NCBI GenBank assembly: GCA_009823505.1 | Contig: VZQC01005680.1 | Span: forward strand, 6,191,889 to 6,255,888 | Source of the DNA: Rhizomys pruinosus | Lineage: Eukaryota > Chordata > Mammalia > Rodentia > Spalacidae | Reading direction: 5' to 3' | DNA length: 64,000 nucleotides | Shown here: positions 33,591-45,441 of the stretch, one piece after another | Layout: every line of letters starts with the position of its first letter | Numbering within the stretch: the stretch's first letter is position 1 | Translations under genes and position numbers: made by a program | The notes under the pieces: generated by a model | What the model saw: only the letters and a program-made list of their open reading frames with translations | The model's database searches: none | What the model was told of the DNA's origin: nothing

Positions 33591-35616
33591 TTTTATTTTT
33601 TAAGAGTTTTCCACATTGCTTTCCATAGGGGTTGCATGATTTTGCAATCCCACCAGCAGTGAATGAGTGTTCCCCTTTCCTCACATCCTCTCCAGCATTC
33701 TCTTGTTCTTAGCCTGTCTGACTGGGTTAAGATGAAATCTTAAGGTGGTTTTAATTGGCATTTCCCTAATTACTAATGATGTATATTTCTTAGCTATCTT
33801 TAGTTCTTCTTTTGAGAACTTTCTTCTGTTCAGATCCTTAGCTCATTTTTTAATGAGCTTGTTTCTTGATTGTTTTTTGTGTTCTTTATATATTCTAGAT
33901 GTTAAACTTCTGTCAGATGTGTGGCAGGTGAAGATTTTCTCCCACTCTTGGGTTTTCTTTTCACTTCCTAGGTTGTTGTTTCTTTTCCTTTACAGAAGCT
34001 TTTTAGGTTAATGAGGTTCCATTTGTTGATTGTTGACCTTTATTCTTGGTCAACTGATGTCTGATTTAAGAAGTCCTTTCCTACATCTATATCTTGTAGG
34101 TTACTGCCAATGTTTTCTTCTAACAGTTTCAGAGTTTCAGGTTTCTGACTGGGATCTCTGATCTGAAGCTGACTTTTGTGCAAGGGTCTACTTTCATTCT
34201 CCTACATGTGGAGATCCAGTTTTGCCAACACCATTTGTTAATGATGCTGCCTTTCTTCCGGTGAGTGTTCTTGGCTCCTTTGTCAAATATCATGTGGCTG
34301 AAATCGTAGGTACTCATGTTTGAGTCTTCAAGGATGTTCATTTGATCTATGTGTCTATTTTTTTGTCCCAGTACCATGCTGTTTTTATGGCTATATCTCT
34401 ATAATTTAATTTGAGATCTGGTATAGTAATCCTTCCCCCAGCATTGCTCTTTGTGTTCAGGATTGCTTTGGTTATCTGGAGTCTTTTGTGCTTGCATATG
34501 AATTTTAGAATGGTTTTCTCTAATTCTATGAATAATGTCCTGGGGGATTTTGATTGGGATATCATTGAATCTGTATATTGCTTTTGATAGGATGATTATT
34601 TTCACAATAGTAATTTGTTCAATCCATGAGCATGGGAGGTCCTCCCATCTTCTGGTGCCTTCGTCAATCTCTTTCTTTGAAGATTCCCTCTAGGACTTAT
34701 AATATGAATGCATGTTGAATTTGGTCAAAAGCCTTTTCTGCATCTATTGAGATGACCATGTAATTTTTTTTTCCTTCGAGTCCATTTATATGTGTCTATT
34801 GAACCATCCCTGTATCTCTGGAAAAAAGCCAGTAAATATCCTTGTCACCACCCATCAAAGAAGCTTCTTGTTCGACAGACAGTGACAATTACAGAGTTCC
34901 ACAACTGGTCATACACAGAGATTGTCTTTGAATTGTCCAAGCCTAAGTGGCACAGCTATAATGCAGCCTCCACATCTAAGGCTCACAGAACATAGACAAT
35001 GGGTAAAGAGAACACTAATGCCTTTTTCAGTTCTCATCAATGAAGCTTCCTCATGCAGCAGAGGGGCAGAAACACAGAAGGTCACAAACGGCCAAAACAT
35101 ACAGAGTAAGAGTCTACAGAGCGTGCATCCTTGGACAGAACTCCTGTATTTAACTCCACTCACCCAGGGCTTAGGGAGTATGGTGGAAGAGGAGCAGAAA
35201 AATTCCAAAAGCCAGGGAGGAGGTGCAGGACCTACGGACATACAGCCCTACTGGCTCCCGAGATCCTGATCATAAGAACAGACAGCAATGACGTCCGCAT
35301 GCACAGACCCATGCAAAGACAAGCTGTCCAAAACCCAGCACAGAACTGTGGAAATGGGCAGCCAGCCTCAACCTTAGCTCAAGAACTAATTGGTAGCTGA
35401 TTACTACTGGGGGAGGAAGGGCTGATCTTCTTCAAAAGAATGACTCTAGATAGGCTGACTAGACCCCAGTGGTTGAATGTGCACTGAAGGAATATCAGAG
35501 ATACTAACTTGACTTGATGGACCTTAACATAAATGGCAGAATGCATGAAATCCAATAGGGGGCTTTAGGAGATTTCCAGGGGGAAGGGGGTACAAGGATG
35601 ATTAAGATGCTGTATA

Positions 35617-35775
35617 TGCCGGGTGTGGGGGCACACACCTTTAATCTTACCGCTCAGGAGGCAGAGGCAGGTGGATCTCTGTGAGTTCAAAGCCAGTCTG
35701 GTCTACAGAGAGAGTTCCAGGACAGCTGGGGCTACAGGAAGACCCTGTCTTGAAAAGACCAAAAAAAAAAAAAAT
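35617..35775 (+). mobile_element. B1 SINE
   Basis: GCCGGGTGTGGGGGCACACA to GACCCTGTCTTGAAAAGACC plus an A-run. It sits next to the 3' end of the L1. Confidence 0.95.
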
Positions 35776-36544
35776 GCTATATATCAGATACACAAAAATT
35801 CACTAAATTTTTTTGAAATGCTCAAAGGAGTGTTAAAATGACAAGAAGAAAAAATTTCACAAAACTAAGAACAGCCTAAAAAATATTATTTGAACTTATT
35901 ATTCTTTGTGGCAGTCATGGACAACCACAAATCCCAATGCGTATTGACGACTTGTAAACACAGAACTGCTAGTTTGGTTTCCAGTCATCTCTGAAAAATA
36001 CCACTGCCACCGCTTAAACACAGGCTTAAACAGGAGGAATGTTTGAAACTGTGCATTAAGTTAGAATGACCCAAAATGTACTTCAATGAAATGATCTGCT
36101 GTTAACAGAACTGCTCAGTGTTTAAGCTCTTTTTAATTGCAAAAGGCACAATACTTGCTAGGACTGAAAGAACTTAGATGAGATGGGAATACGTGGGAAA
36201 TCATTTTATTGAATTATTTATTAATGAAGGCAGTAACTGAGGCCATTCCCATAATGAAGATAAATGAGTGACCAAAATACTTGACAGAAACAACTCAAGA
36301 GGAGATGACTATTGCAGTTCATGGTTTTGGATCGTTCCAGACCCTCTGTTAGAGTAGGCATGGAGGAATAGCTCTGGCGTCGGCAGTATGTGATGCACTA
36401 TAGGCACAGCTATTCAGTGGGCCGGGAAGCAAATCTCCTAGGACCAGGATCTGGGCTGTGACTTCAAAGGCTAGCCCCTAATGACCTACCTCTGCCAGCC
36501 AGGCTGCATGTCACCTCTTAAAAAGTTAATTTAAATTAATAATT

Positions 36545-36700
36545 ATTTTGCTTACATCTATGTATATGCACCTGTTTCATGTCATGTCCACAGAGACATG
36601 TGGAGCACATCTCCTCTGGGACTGGAGATATAGAAGGTTGTTTGCTCTCATGTGGGTGTTGGGAACTGAACCCAGGTCCTTTGCCAGAGTTCACCTAACC
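36545..36700 (-). mobile_element. Diverged B2/B3 SINE fragment
   Basis: CTATGTATATGCACC, GGACTGGAGATATAGAAGGT and GGGAACTGAACCCAGGTCCT. The head is degraded. Confidence 0.7.
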
Positions 36701-37756
36701 CCTTTTCTATCCCTAGGTCACCTTCTTATTCTCCACAGCTTCTCAACATAGATCCACAAACTTGAGAATGAGCAAAGTCTGAGCCTGTGGGGACATTGTA
36801 AATACAAACTCTAACAGTCACGTCAATTTTTGTGCTAAACTCTTTGCAACATCAAAATTAAGCGACGTTATTTTTCATAGGAAATTTCTGAATCTTTATT
36901 TGAGAAGCCCTTGAACACATACCTGAAACCTATCACAATGTGATATTCCCTCATAGGAATATAATTGATGGAAGGCAAAATTGTTGAAATTCTTGGTAAA
37001 CTAGGATCCCAGCATGGCCATATACCTGAGCACTGTGACATTCAGCAATGGCCTGTGTGCCAGGCCTGAGGTTGATCCATGGGAAGTCTGAGGGAAATTG
37101 TAGCTCCCGTAGCTCCCTTTTTTTCTAGTATGATACAGGCTGTGGAAAAAATTATAAACAGATATGAATAATACAGTGTAGTGTGATTATAATGATAGAG
37201 AGAACTGGGTATTTTAAGGTTTGCTTTTATTTTTGAGAGCTACAATGAGGACATGAAGCAGGAAAGGCTTCTTGGAGGAGAGAGTTGCTAAGCTGTAGAA
37301 CAGATTTTATTCCTCATTTCAACCATTTGATGTAAAACTAGTTTCTACAGTGAAATTAATAGTTATGGTAGCCAATTTTCTCTAAATATCTCTTAATTTA
37401 TTTTTACAGACCTTGTATATGCATCATAAAAATGGGGGGGGGGCTTTTATTTTGAAAATCCAGTCAGATAACTTGAAGTTTAAAGCATTGAATGATTAGT
37501 GACAATTAAATGAATAGTAAAAAAAACCAAAACTTTTTTTTGATTTGTGATTTTTAACCAAATCACAACAAAATTGTTGGTTGTGGTTTATTTTCAGATA
37601 CTTTCTGTGTATTTCTATATATTGCAAGAACTATTTTAGCATTATAGAATTGTACATTATGAACATGTAAAATATTCAAGTAAGTTTAGTTTTCTTTTAA
37701 TCTTAGTAGAATTTAATAATGGTCGATAGAAAAGAGAATGAATTGCTGCAACATAT

Positions 37757-38040
37757 TTAGTGGTCCAGAGTGATGGCTCCGCTGTTAAGAAGCTGTGTAA
37801 TCAAGTTCAGTTCCCAGCACCCGTGTCATAAGTCAGGCATCCTGACTCTGCAAGGGCTTGCTAGCCATCAGTGTACTAGGAAAATTCAAGCCTTGGGTCC
37901 AGAGAGAGACCCTGCCTCATAGAAATAGGCAGAGGATGATAAAGGTGGACACTCATCACCTTCTTACAGCCTCTGCAGGACCACCGGAATGTACCTGCAC
38001 ACATAACATGCATATGAACATGTACACACATAATAAATAG
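37757..38040 (+). mobile_element. B4/B2-type SINE
   Basis: AGTGGTCCAGAGTGATGGCT and GTTCAGTTCCCAGCACCC form a tRNA-like head. It is followed by a CTCATAGAAATAGG-type middle and CACACATAATAAATAG at the end. It is longer than B2 and the subfamily is uncertain. Confidence 0.55.
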
Positions 38041-38158
38041 ATCTTTACACACATCGATTTAGTAAACAATTTTAAGGGGCAGGAGAGATAGCTCCACAGT
38101 TAAGGGGACTTACTATTGAATTTAAGGCCTCTAGCAAGCTAAGCAAGCAGTACTTTCT

Positions 38159-38405
38159 TTTTAATTTTTTTTATTTATTTATTTCTGTATGTGTATGAAT
38201 GTACTGTCTGCCTGCAAGTTTGTGCACCCGTGTCGTGCAATGCCGCGGAGGTCAGAAGAGGGTGTCGGATTCCCCTGGAACTGGAGTTCTCCTGGAATTG
38301 AAGTTTCAGACGGTTCTCAGCCGCCATGTGGGTGCTGGGGATCGAACCCGGGTCCTCTGCAAGAGCGGTCGGCGCTCTTAACCGCTAGGCCATCTCTCCA
38401 GCCCC
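38159..38405 (-). mobile_element. B2 SINE, young subfamily, with perfect target duplication
   Basis: Complement of a full B2 with the subfamily duplication. The 16-bp repeats GCAAGCAGTACTTTCT lie at 38143-38158 and 38406-38421. Confidence 0.97.
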
Positions 38406-38459
38406 GCAAGCAGTACTTTCTATTAATGAGCTAAAGTCCCAGCTTTTCCTTCTTTCCTT

Positions 38460-38585
38460 TCTTTTTCTTTATTAATTTTGAAATGGGACTGCTCTAGGTA
38501 TATCAGGCTGGCTTTGAACTTACTATGCATCATAGGCTGCCTCAGGCTGCTAAAATGCTACAGTTATAGACCTGTGCCATTAGAT
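38460..38585 (-). mobile_element. Old B1-like fragment
   Basis: TATATCAGGCTGGCTTTGAA, GCTGCCTCAGGCTGCTAAAA and GACCTGTGCCATTAGA: a heavily diverged antisense B1. Confidence 0.5.
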
Positions 38586-38599
38586 CTAATTAGTTCTTT

Positions 38600-38830
38600 C
38601 TTTTTTTCATATTTTTATTGAAGTTTTGTACATTTCATACAACATTTCCCAGTCCAATTTAGACTCATTCCCCTTCCCATGCCCCCCACTCCACCTGAGT
38701 TCATGCATTCTGCCATACATGTCTTGTATCTTTTTCTCAGTCTTTTTGAAGTTTTTCTATGCAGAGATTTATTGTTTGGGGCTGAAGTTTACTGTTTCAT
38801 TCAGTTCTTTGACTTTGTCTTTTTGTTGTT
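38600..38830 (-). mobile_element. Antisense L1 3' end
   Basis: TTTTTATTGAAGTTTTGTAC, CCCCTTCCCATGCCCCCCAC and ATGCATTCTGCCATACATG match the complement of the L1 3' ends seen elsewhere in the window. Confidence 0.8.
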
Positions 38831-38940
38831 GTTCCCTCTGACTTTTATTGTTCCAAAATATGCCTTAATTTCAATCCCCCACACTGAGAGACAGAGAGAT
38901 AGAGAGATAAAGAGACCCAACTTCAAAAATGTTCATAGAC

Positions 38941-39201
38941 TGGGCTGGAGAGATGGCCTAGCGGTTAAGAGCACCGACCGCTCTTACAGAGGACCTGGGA
39001 TCGATCCCAAGCACCCACATGGCGGCCGAGAACCGTATGAAACTCCAATTCCAGGAGAACTCCAGTTCCAGGGGAATCCGACACCCTCTTCTGACCTCTG
39101 TGGCATTGCACAACACGGGTGCACAAACCTGCATGCAGACAGTACATTCATACACATGCATAAATAAATAAAATTAATTTAAAAAATTAAAAAAAAAACA
39201 A
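38941..39201 (+). mobile_element. B2 SINE, young subfamily, with target duplication
   Basis: Full B2 with the subfamily duplication and an AATAAATAAAATT tail. The 17-bp repeats CAAAAATGTTCATAGAC (38924-38940) and CAAAAATGTTCGTAGAC (39202-39218) differ at one base. Confidence 0.96.
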
Positions 39202-39865
39202 CAAAAATGTTCGTAGACACTTCTAGATTGTGAAGCAAGACAAAACTTATGAGGACATAAAATAGACCTTGATCTTTGGGATACTGTCAGCATGCTAATA
39301 TACACATAATGAGAATCAAAGAAGGGAAGATAACAGAGGAAGGAGAGGCAGAAACAAAATTTGAAAGTCTAATGACCCCCAAATTTCCCCATGTTTGATG
39401 AAAAGTAATATTCTAAAACTTTAAGAAATATAAGCTCCAAAAGACTATAAACTCAAAAATAGATACTCAACAAATTATAATACAATTTTTAAAAATCTTG
39501 AAAGAAGTTAAGAGAAAAGTAAATTATCACATTAAATGAACTTCCCATAAGATTATCCACTGATTTCTCGTCAAGAGTTGTGGAAGAGATAATATAGTGA
39601 GATTATATATTTAAAATCCTGGGAGGAAATTATTGCTAAAGAGCTCCATATCCAGTAAAGGTACTTTCCAAAACTTAGGATAAATTGTTAATAAATCATT
39701 CCCAAGCAAATAATCCCTGCCCACCTCCAAAACCAGATTCCAATTAGACCCAAAATCTATTACTTAAAAGAATCTGTGAAGTCCCTAGAAAGAGCACTCT
39801 TCTTTCCCTTTTTGGAGAATAAAGATTTTTTAAATTACTCTGGGTTTTTTTGTTTTGTTTTTTGT

Positions 39866-40025
39866 GTTTTTTTTTTTTTTTTGGTCTTTTTGAGACAGGG
39901 TCTCCCTGTAGCCCCAGCTGTCCTAGAACTCACTCTGTAGACCAGGCTGGCCTTGAACTCACAAAGATCCGCCTGCCTCTGCCTCCCAAGTGCTAGGATT
40001 AAAGGTGTGCACCACCATGCCCGGC
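39866..40025 (-). mobile_element. B1 SINE
   Basis: T-run, GGTCTTTTTGAGACAGGGTC to GGTGTGCACCACCATGCCCG; near full length. Confidence 0.95.
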
Positions 40026-40129
40026 TAACTTACTCTGTTTTATCTGAGATTAGGAATATTCATGTGACCCTTCCTCAACTCCCTGGTGCCGTTACACAAA
40101 GACTGTACAATCGTAGCCTGACCCTAGAG

Positions 40130-40670
40130 AGCCTTTTTCCTTTCTTTTTTTCATCTTCCCTCAGTTCTTTTGAAAATTTCATGAAGTATATTTCATCATA
40201 TTTCCCCCTCTCTCAACTCCTGTCAGATCTACTCTCTCTGTGTACCTCCCTACACCCAGTAGGGATGTTTAGATTTTTTAGTTCTTTGTATATTCTACAT
40301 ACGGCCCCCTCTGTCAGATACATAGATTTTTTTTTTCCCAGTCTGTAATGATATCTTTGCTATACAGAATTTTTTTGTTTCATGGGATCCCATTTGTCAG
40401 TTGTTAGACTTAATGCCTACACTACAGATGAACTGTTCAGGAAGATCTTTTCTATGCCTATAAGTTCCAATGTGTTCCCTACTTTCACCTCTATCATGTC
40501 CAGGACAACAGGTCTTATGCTGAAGTCTTTGATTTGGCATTAAATTTTGTGCCTGGTGAGAGATAGGTATCTAGTTTCACTCTTCTACATGTAGCTGTCC
40601 AGGTAAACCAGCACCAACTGTTAAATATACTGTTTTTCCTCCAAAAAAAGAGTACTTACTATACTTCCAG
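40130..40670 (-). mobile_element. Antisense L1 ORF2 fragment
   Basis: AGTTCTTTGTATATTCTACA, CATGGGATCCCATTTGTCAG and TTCTACATGTAGCTGTCCAG match the complement of rodent L1 ORF2, with many stops. The left edge is approximate. Confidence 0.7.
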
Positions 40671-40694
40671 AGGTAGTCCAGTGTTTATTTAATT

Positions 40695-40885
40695 TTTTAT
40701 GTATATGTATGTGTCTGCCACTGTTTTTGTTCACGTGTATTCAGGTGCCCTTAGAGTCCAGAAGAGGGTATTGGATTATCCAGAACTGGAATAACAGATG
40801 GTTGTGAGCCACCTGATGTGGCTGCTGGGAAACAAACTGGAGGTCTCTGGAAGAGCATCAAGTGCTCTGAATGAACCACAGCGCC
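40695..40885 (-). mobile_element. Diverged B3-type SINE
   Basis: TATGTATATGTATGTGTCTG, AGAGTCCAGAAGAGGGTATT and GATGGTTGTGAGCCACCTGA. It ends in degraded head sequence. Confidence 0.75.
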
Positions 40886-40984
40886 TTGTCTCAAGCTCCA
40901 GAAAATCCATTTTGTAACAGTGAACAGCCGGGGATGTGTGTGATCCAGATGGCCACTGTGACACGCCTTGTGTTCATTGTGACA

Positions 40985-41342
40985 CTTTGGTTCCTATTAT
41001 AGTTTCTGTAATAAAAATATTGAGAGAAAAGCAGATAAAGGGAGAAAGGATTTATTTTAGTTGACAGTTCAAGGTACAGTCCGTGAAGGCTGGAGGAGAA
41101 GGCAGCAGCAACGTGAAGCAGCTGGTTATGTTGTGTCCACAGGCTGAAGAAGAGCCATGAATGCAATCTGCTGCTCAGCTCCCTTCTCCACTTAGGCTAC
41201 CCAGGGCCCAGCCGTCCACAGGGACACACAGTGGGTGGGTATTCCCATCACTGTGGACACAATCAAGATGCCCCTCTCTGGGCATGCTCAGAGGGCCACC
41301 TCCCAGGTGATTTTACATTCTGTTGAGTTAACAACACTCACA
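40985..41342 (-). mobile_element. Rodent LTR-like repeat (diverged)
   Basis: AGAAAGGATTTATTTTAGTT, GACAGTTCAAGGTACAGTCC, GCCACCTCCCAGGTGATT and TTGAGTTAACAACA parallel the rodent dispersed repeats at 16672 and 60120 in layout. Classification is tentative. Confidence 0.45.
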
Positions 41343-41732
41343 TAGCAGTTCTACCATGTACATCTTGGGATGCATTAGTATTCACCTTAGAATAAAATGC
41401 CACCAACCTCCACTAGTTTAACAGTGGTGTAGTGTTAGTGAAATAATCAATTATTTGGATAATATAGGTATGTCATACATTTGAGATATGAATATTGAAA
41501 CTATTATTTCTCTTTTAAGTATTCATTTTGATGGGTAAGTTTTTGATTATTCATTTTAGATTAAAGAACAGTGAAATTCTCTATCAGGCTCTTAAAATTT
41601 CTGCTGTAAAGTTATGGTCATAAAGATATTAAACTTTTTAATAGTAAACTATACTTACACAAAATGTTTTGAAGTGTAAATGAGAAATGACAGGAAGTTT
41701 ATGCTATGTGATTTTTCTCCCCTTCATTTCAG

Positions 41733-41808
41733 TCATGACTTCATTGGGGAATTTACAACAAGCTATAGGGAACTTTCTAGAGGACAGTCACAGTTCAACG
41801 TATATGAG
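41733..41808 (+). CDS. Cpne8: Copine-8 exon: end of the C2B domain
   Basis: A 76-nt exon. The acceptor CCCTTCATTTCAG is followed by T completing Ser, then 25 codons, [17 protein letters not shown] then QSQFNVYE, and the donor GAG|GTAAAG in phase 0. HDFIGE supplies the last Asp of Ca2+ loop 3 and the usual IGE turn that closes a C2 domain. [13 protein letters not shown] fits copine-8, while other members I know have ELARGQSQFNIYE. Frame and splice sites are intact. Confidence 0.96.
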
Positions 41809-42099
41809 GTAAAGAACATTTTATTTTACTAGTGACCTTCTGTAAGTACATTAACGCTTTAAACTTTTATGATTTTTCAAAGGATAATCACCAATGTTCA
41901 AATAAATGCATGCATATATATGCATACATAATCTAATTTTCTCAAGCTGACTTGATTAAATATTATTTTACTTGTTTTTTCAATTAAATAATATTGCTTT
42001 AATTGATATATCTTATTAAATTGGGATTTGATCTTGTTTCATTCTTGCTCTTGAAATCCCACATCTCTCTTTTTAGCTTTTAACTCTGATCTAAGATTT

Positions 42100-42275
42100 T
42101 TTTTACTTTATTATTTTATTTACATATATGTGTGCCTGTGTGAGAGTATAACGTGTGAATTTGGGTTCCTCGGAGGCCAGAAGGGAGATATTAAGAGTGT
42201 CTGGAGTTAAGTTACAGGTGGTTGTGAGCCGCCCCACATAGGTGTTCTTAATCACTGAGCCATCTTTTTAGCTTC
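42100..42275 (-). mobile_element. Diverged B3-type SINE
   Basis: ACATATATGTGTGCCTGTGT, TCGGAGGCCAGAAGGGAGAT and ACTGAGCCATCTTTTTAGC, the complement of a SINE body with an eroded middle. Confidence 0.7.
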
Positions 42276-43117
42276 TGGAAATCTTTTCTTCTTTTAAAGC
42301 AAATTCAGTATGAATACAAGTTTATTTTCTTTAAGCCTCGTCAATTATGCTTTGCTTTCCCACCCACTTCCTAATTAAAAAGTTATTCATTTTTTACTAT
42401 TAGCATGATATTATATGAGAGCTGTGGTCTGCATAGTGTCTCTGAGCACCTCACATTGTGTAAGGTAGAGACTGAATAGAATATATACAGTCAGTAAAAA
42501 CACCGAGATTGATAGCACACACACTGAAGTTATCTGTGCTCTCCACCTTACCAGATACTCAGCAGCTCTGCGCTAAGAAGATGGTATATTGTAGCACTGC
42601 TGGTCCTTGATCCTTGCTACCTGTGTAATCTCTAAAATGTTTTATCTTAATGTATGGATAGCAAAAGAAAGTATCTCAATATTTAATCCACAGTGGCACC
42701 TTAGCCTACTGGATAATGCTAAAATTGGCCTCATTTTGATAATGGAGAAAATCTGTCTCCCACCATCTTACTGGGATAAATTCATATTCCATTCATTCAT
42801 TCTGTTCATTAACTGATTAAAATACTTTAAGTCTTCTCTGCATTCCATATTTTCTGTTAAGCTCTGAATCCATTCTGAACATACAGATGTGAATGAAATT
42901 TTCAATGTTAATAGGCAAGACAAGCATACATGTTTTTTAATGTTACTGAACTTGTGCTTTACATAATAATGTGCTAAGAGCTGTGAGAAGTTATAGAGAG
43001 GCTGAACTCAGTCCAAGAAAAGATTCTAGTCACAGACAAGGATGGACTGACAATCTTTTCTATTTAGGTCTTTCAAGGAAAGGATATTTAAGACTATATG
43101 GGCATTGTAATAAAATA

Positions 43118-43258
43118 AAAGATCAGAAGAGGGCATCGGATTCCCTGGAACTGGAGATATAGATGGTTGTTAGCTGCCATGTGGGTGCTGGGAATCAAAC
43201 CTGGGTCCTATGCAAGAACAGCCAGTGCTCTTAACCGTTGAGGCATTTCTCTAGCCCT
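43118..43258 (-). mobile_element. B2/B3 SINE fragment
   Basis: GATCAGAAGAGGGCATCGGA through CATTTCTCTAGCCC. The tail half is missing. Confidence 0.88.
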
Positions 43259-44169
43259 AGTTCTTGTGACTGCTGCAGTAGTGGCACCTTATTTAGTGCC
43301 TCATTGTTTCTTGCACAAATCATTTAAAATAGGATCCTGATTATTTACTTTACTTTCTTTCCTCAGAATTCTGTGTTGTAGACTGGTTATGAGGAAAGAT
43401 AGAAAGATAGAAGTTGTGGGGACATGGGAAAGGTAAGGCGTCCCTCATTACAGATGCACCTCTAGACACTGGAGAAACAGTATTTACAGCATAATCAATA
43501 ACATTTGCTGAAAGGTTTGCCAGTATAGAGTTATTATTCCTTTCATGCATAGATATTTTATTTGTAAACTAGTCACCAAATATGCATGACCTTGGGTAGG
43601 GCCTTCTTCCTTTCCCCAGACATTTCCCAAGGACCTTACACAAGACTGTTGACTTGTTCACAGTGAAGGCATCCTACCTTCCTGCAGCCCTGTGATCTAG
43701 TCTTTCTTTATCAATTGTCACCCTGTCAGGTGGCCCTCAGGAATCACCCTGGGATCTCATTTACACTTCTTAACCACCACAGTATGAAGATAGTAACTTC
43801 ACAAACCCACTGAAATATATGAAATAAAAAATAAGCCAAACCTCTCTCTTAGAGGAGCCTGAAGCCTACGCCCAGGCTTTACTGTGGGCCTTTTTTCTGG
43901 GGACCTATTTTTCTTTTAACCCTTCTGTTGAAGCCTGTATTAAAAGCTCTTCATTAAACTCCACCTACACTTCATACTGGCTAGTCCTGAATTTTTTTCT
44001 GCATCAAAACCCTGAATCCCATTTAGGCAGAAGTCAAGATCCCCAAGCTGCTGGGGGTGGGGATTGTGGAACTGTGTCCCTGCCCCTGCCTCTGTGGCCA
44101 CACTTTTGACATTTATGCCATCGCGCATTCAAATTCAACTGAACAATGCCTGAAAGCCCTTGCATGGTA

Positions 44170-44338
44170 TTAAGGGCCTGGTTTTCTTTTCTTTTCCTTT
44201 CTTTTTTCTTTTCTATCTCTTTTTCTCTTTCTCTCCCTTTTTCTCTTTCCTTTCTTTCTTTCTAGCCCCTCCCTCCCTCCCTCCCTCCCTCCCTCCCTCC
44301 CTCCCTCCCTCCCTTCCTTCCTTCCTTCCTTCCTTCCT
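44170..44338. repeat. Polypyrimidine tract with (CCCT)n and (CCTT)n
   Basis: Almost pure C/T over about 160 bp, ending in about ten CCCT units and then about seven CCTT units. The homopurine-homopyrimidine and partly mirror character makes triplex (H-DNA) formation possible. Confidence 0.95.
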
Positions 44339-44689
44339 CAGATGACCAAATAGTCCCAAACCGTGAGGCTCTTAACAGGCTTCCGAACACATTTCCTTCT
44401 CTTTGCTTATGTTCTCCAGCCATCCTAGGACATTCACTTTTTCTGGAATGTTGTTTTTGTTAATTGCTTGAATTAATAAATACTAGTTCAGATAACACTC
44501 ATAAATCCTGCTATTTTTGCTTATTAAATTTTTTCCATATTTTGGATTGAACTGAATTCTTTTGAGGCACTTAGGTATTTTGGAAGATTAACAGGTCTTT
44601 TTCCTCTTTATCTTTGCTCTGTCTCAGTGTCTTGTGCCCTGTAGGAGTAAATAATCTTTTCTCATGGAACAAAGTAAAAACATCCACTC

Positions 44690-45075
44690 AATTGTTACCA
44701 GACAATTCAGGTTTCACTGTCATGGGTACTTGGTACCAGTAAGAAAAGAATTTAAAAGCAGACTCCAAAAGAAACTGGAGGTCTGTGTTTTTAGAGTTTG
44801 AGAGACAGACCTCAAGGCAGGCAAGCTGTAGATATTGAAGGTTGCTTGGAAAAGAAAGTAAAAGGAAGAAAGACATGGCTTTTGGGTGAGGATCCCGGAA
44901 GGCCGGCAGGTCCAGATGTGGGCAGCAGCTGCATGGCCAAGGGGAGCAGGGACACCAGAAGAAGAATGGAACTGTTCTCTGTGGAGGCCAGGATGGCCTC
45001 CCACTCCTCCTGCCTCATCTTCCCGAGGGCCGGAACGGTACAGGGGTGCGATCACAATCAGGTTATAATTCAAGA
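44690..45075. other. Unassigned GC-richer block, possibly LTR-like
   Basis: More GC-rich than its surroundings, with overlapping short open frames on both strands (up to 117 codons), none resembling a known protein. GGTACTTGGTACCAG and the sharp change in composition suggest an inserted element, such as an LTR. I could not identify it. Confidence 0.3.
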
Positions 45076-45152
45076 CTTTTTTTCAAAGCAATTATTATTA
45101 TTATTATTTATGTAATCTATTAGGTCTTTTTCAAATCAAGAAGTTGTGCATG

Positions 45153-45325
45153 GGGTTGGAGAGATGGCTCATTAGGAATACTTGCTCTTCTTCCAGAGGA
45201 TCAAAGTTTGCTTCCTAGCACCCATGGCTGGAGGCTTGTAATTGCCCTGTAACTCCAGTCCCGTGTGCTAGACACTCATATGAATACACACATCTACATG
45301 TGAACAGACACAAAGTAAACAGTAG
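45153..45325 (+). mobile_element. Diverged B2/B3 SINE
   Basis: GGGGTTGGAGAGATGGCTCA, CTTCCAGAGGATCAAAGTTT and ACATGTGAACAGACAC. The body is eroded. Confidence 0.75.
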
Positions 45326-45373
45326 GGTATTATTAACAATAACCTTTATTTTTTTCTTCTTTAGTTTTTTTCC

Positions 45374-45441
45374 TTTTTTTGGTATTTTTGAGGCAGGGTC
45401 TCCCTTTTAATACCAGCTGTCCTGGAGCTCTCTCTCTGTAG
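45374..45441 (-). mobile_element. Truncated B1 SINE with target duplication
   Basis: GGTATTTTTGAGGCAGGGTC to CTCTGTAGAACAGTAACC. ACAATAACCTTTATT (45337) and ACAGTAACCTTTATT (45442) flank it. Confidence 0.75.

Larger units (their letters stand above)
33175..35600 (+). mobile_element. L1 with inverted 5' part: antisense ORF2, then sense 3' UTR
   Basis: 33178 to about 34790 reads as the complement of L1 ORF2. Minus-strand frames at 34347-34605 resemble reverse-transcriptase C-terminal sequence ([13 protein letters not shown]), with several stops. From about 34840 to 35600 the + strand reads L1 3' UTR in sense (CACCCATCAAAGAAGCTTCT). Together they look like one + oriented L1 whose 5' half was inverted on insertion. 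It is interrupted by a microsatellite (33325-33371) and a B1 (33442-33590). No functional ORF remains. Confidence 0.65.
27053..41732 (+). other. Long Cpne8 intron
   Basis: About 14.7 kb. Repeats are listed separately. Unassigned stretches are 27345-27596, 27846-28064, 28275-29130, 29395-30660, 30756-32364, 32634-33170, 35777-36540, 36716-37756, 39219-39865, 40026-40130 and 41345-41732. They are AT-rich, with no codon conservation, CpG island or RNA gene that I can support. The acceptor is CTCCCCTTCATTTCAG. Confidence 0.85.

Noticed and set aside
34129..34605. Minus-strand frames that look like reverse transcriptase
   Set aside because: Decayed L1 ORF2 remnants with stops and frameshifts; annotated as mobile element, not as a gene.
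35131..35400. Open frames of 89-115 codons on both strands near 34909-35400
   Set aside because: They fall in L1 3' UTR sequence and have no protein features.
38679..39167. 162-codon + strand frame
   Set aside because: Runs from an antisense L1 3' end through a B2 SINE.
44720..45115. Overlapping open frames on both strands (105-117 codons) in a GC-richer block
   Set aside because: Frames on both strands, no recognisable domain and no splice or promoter support; more likely an inserted repeat.
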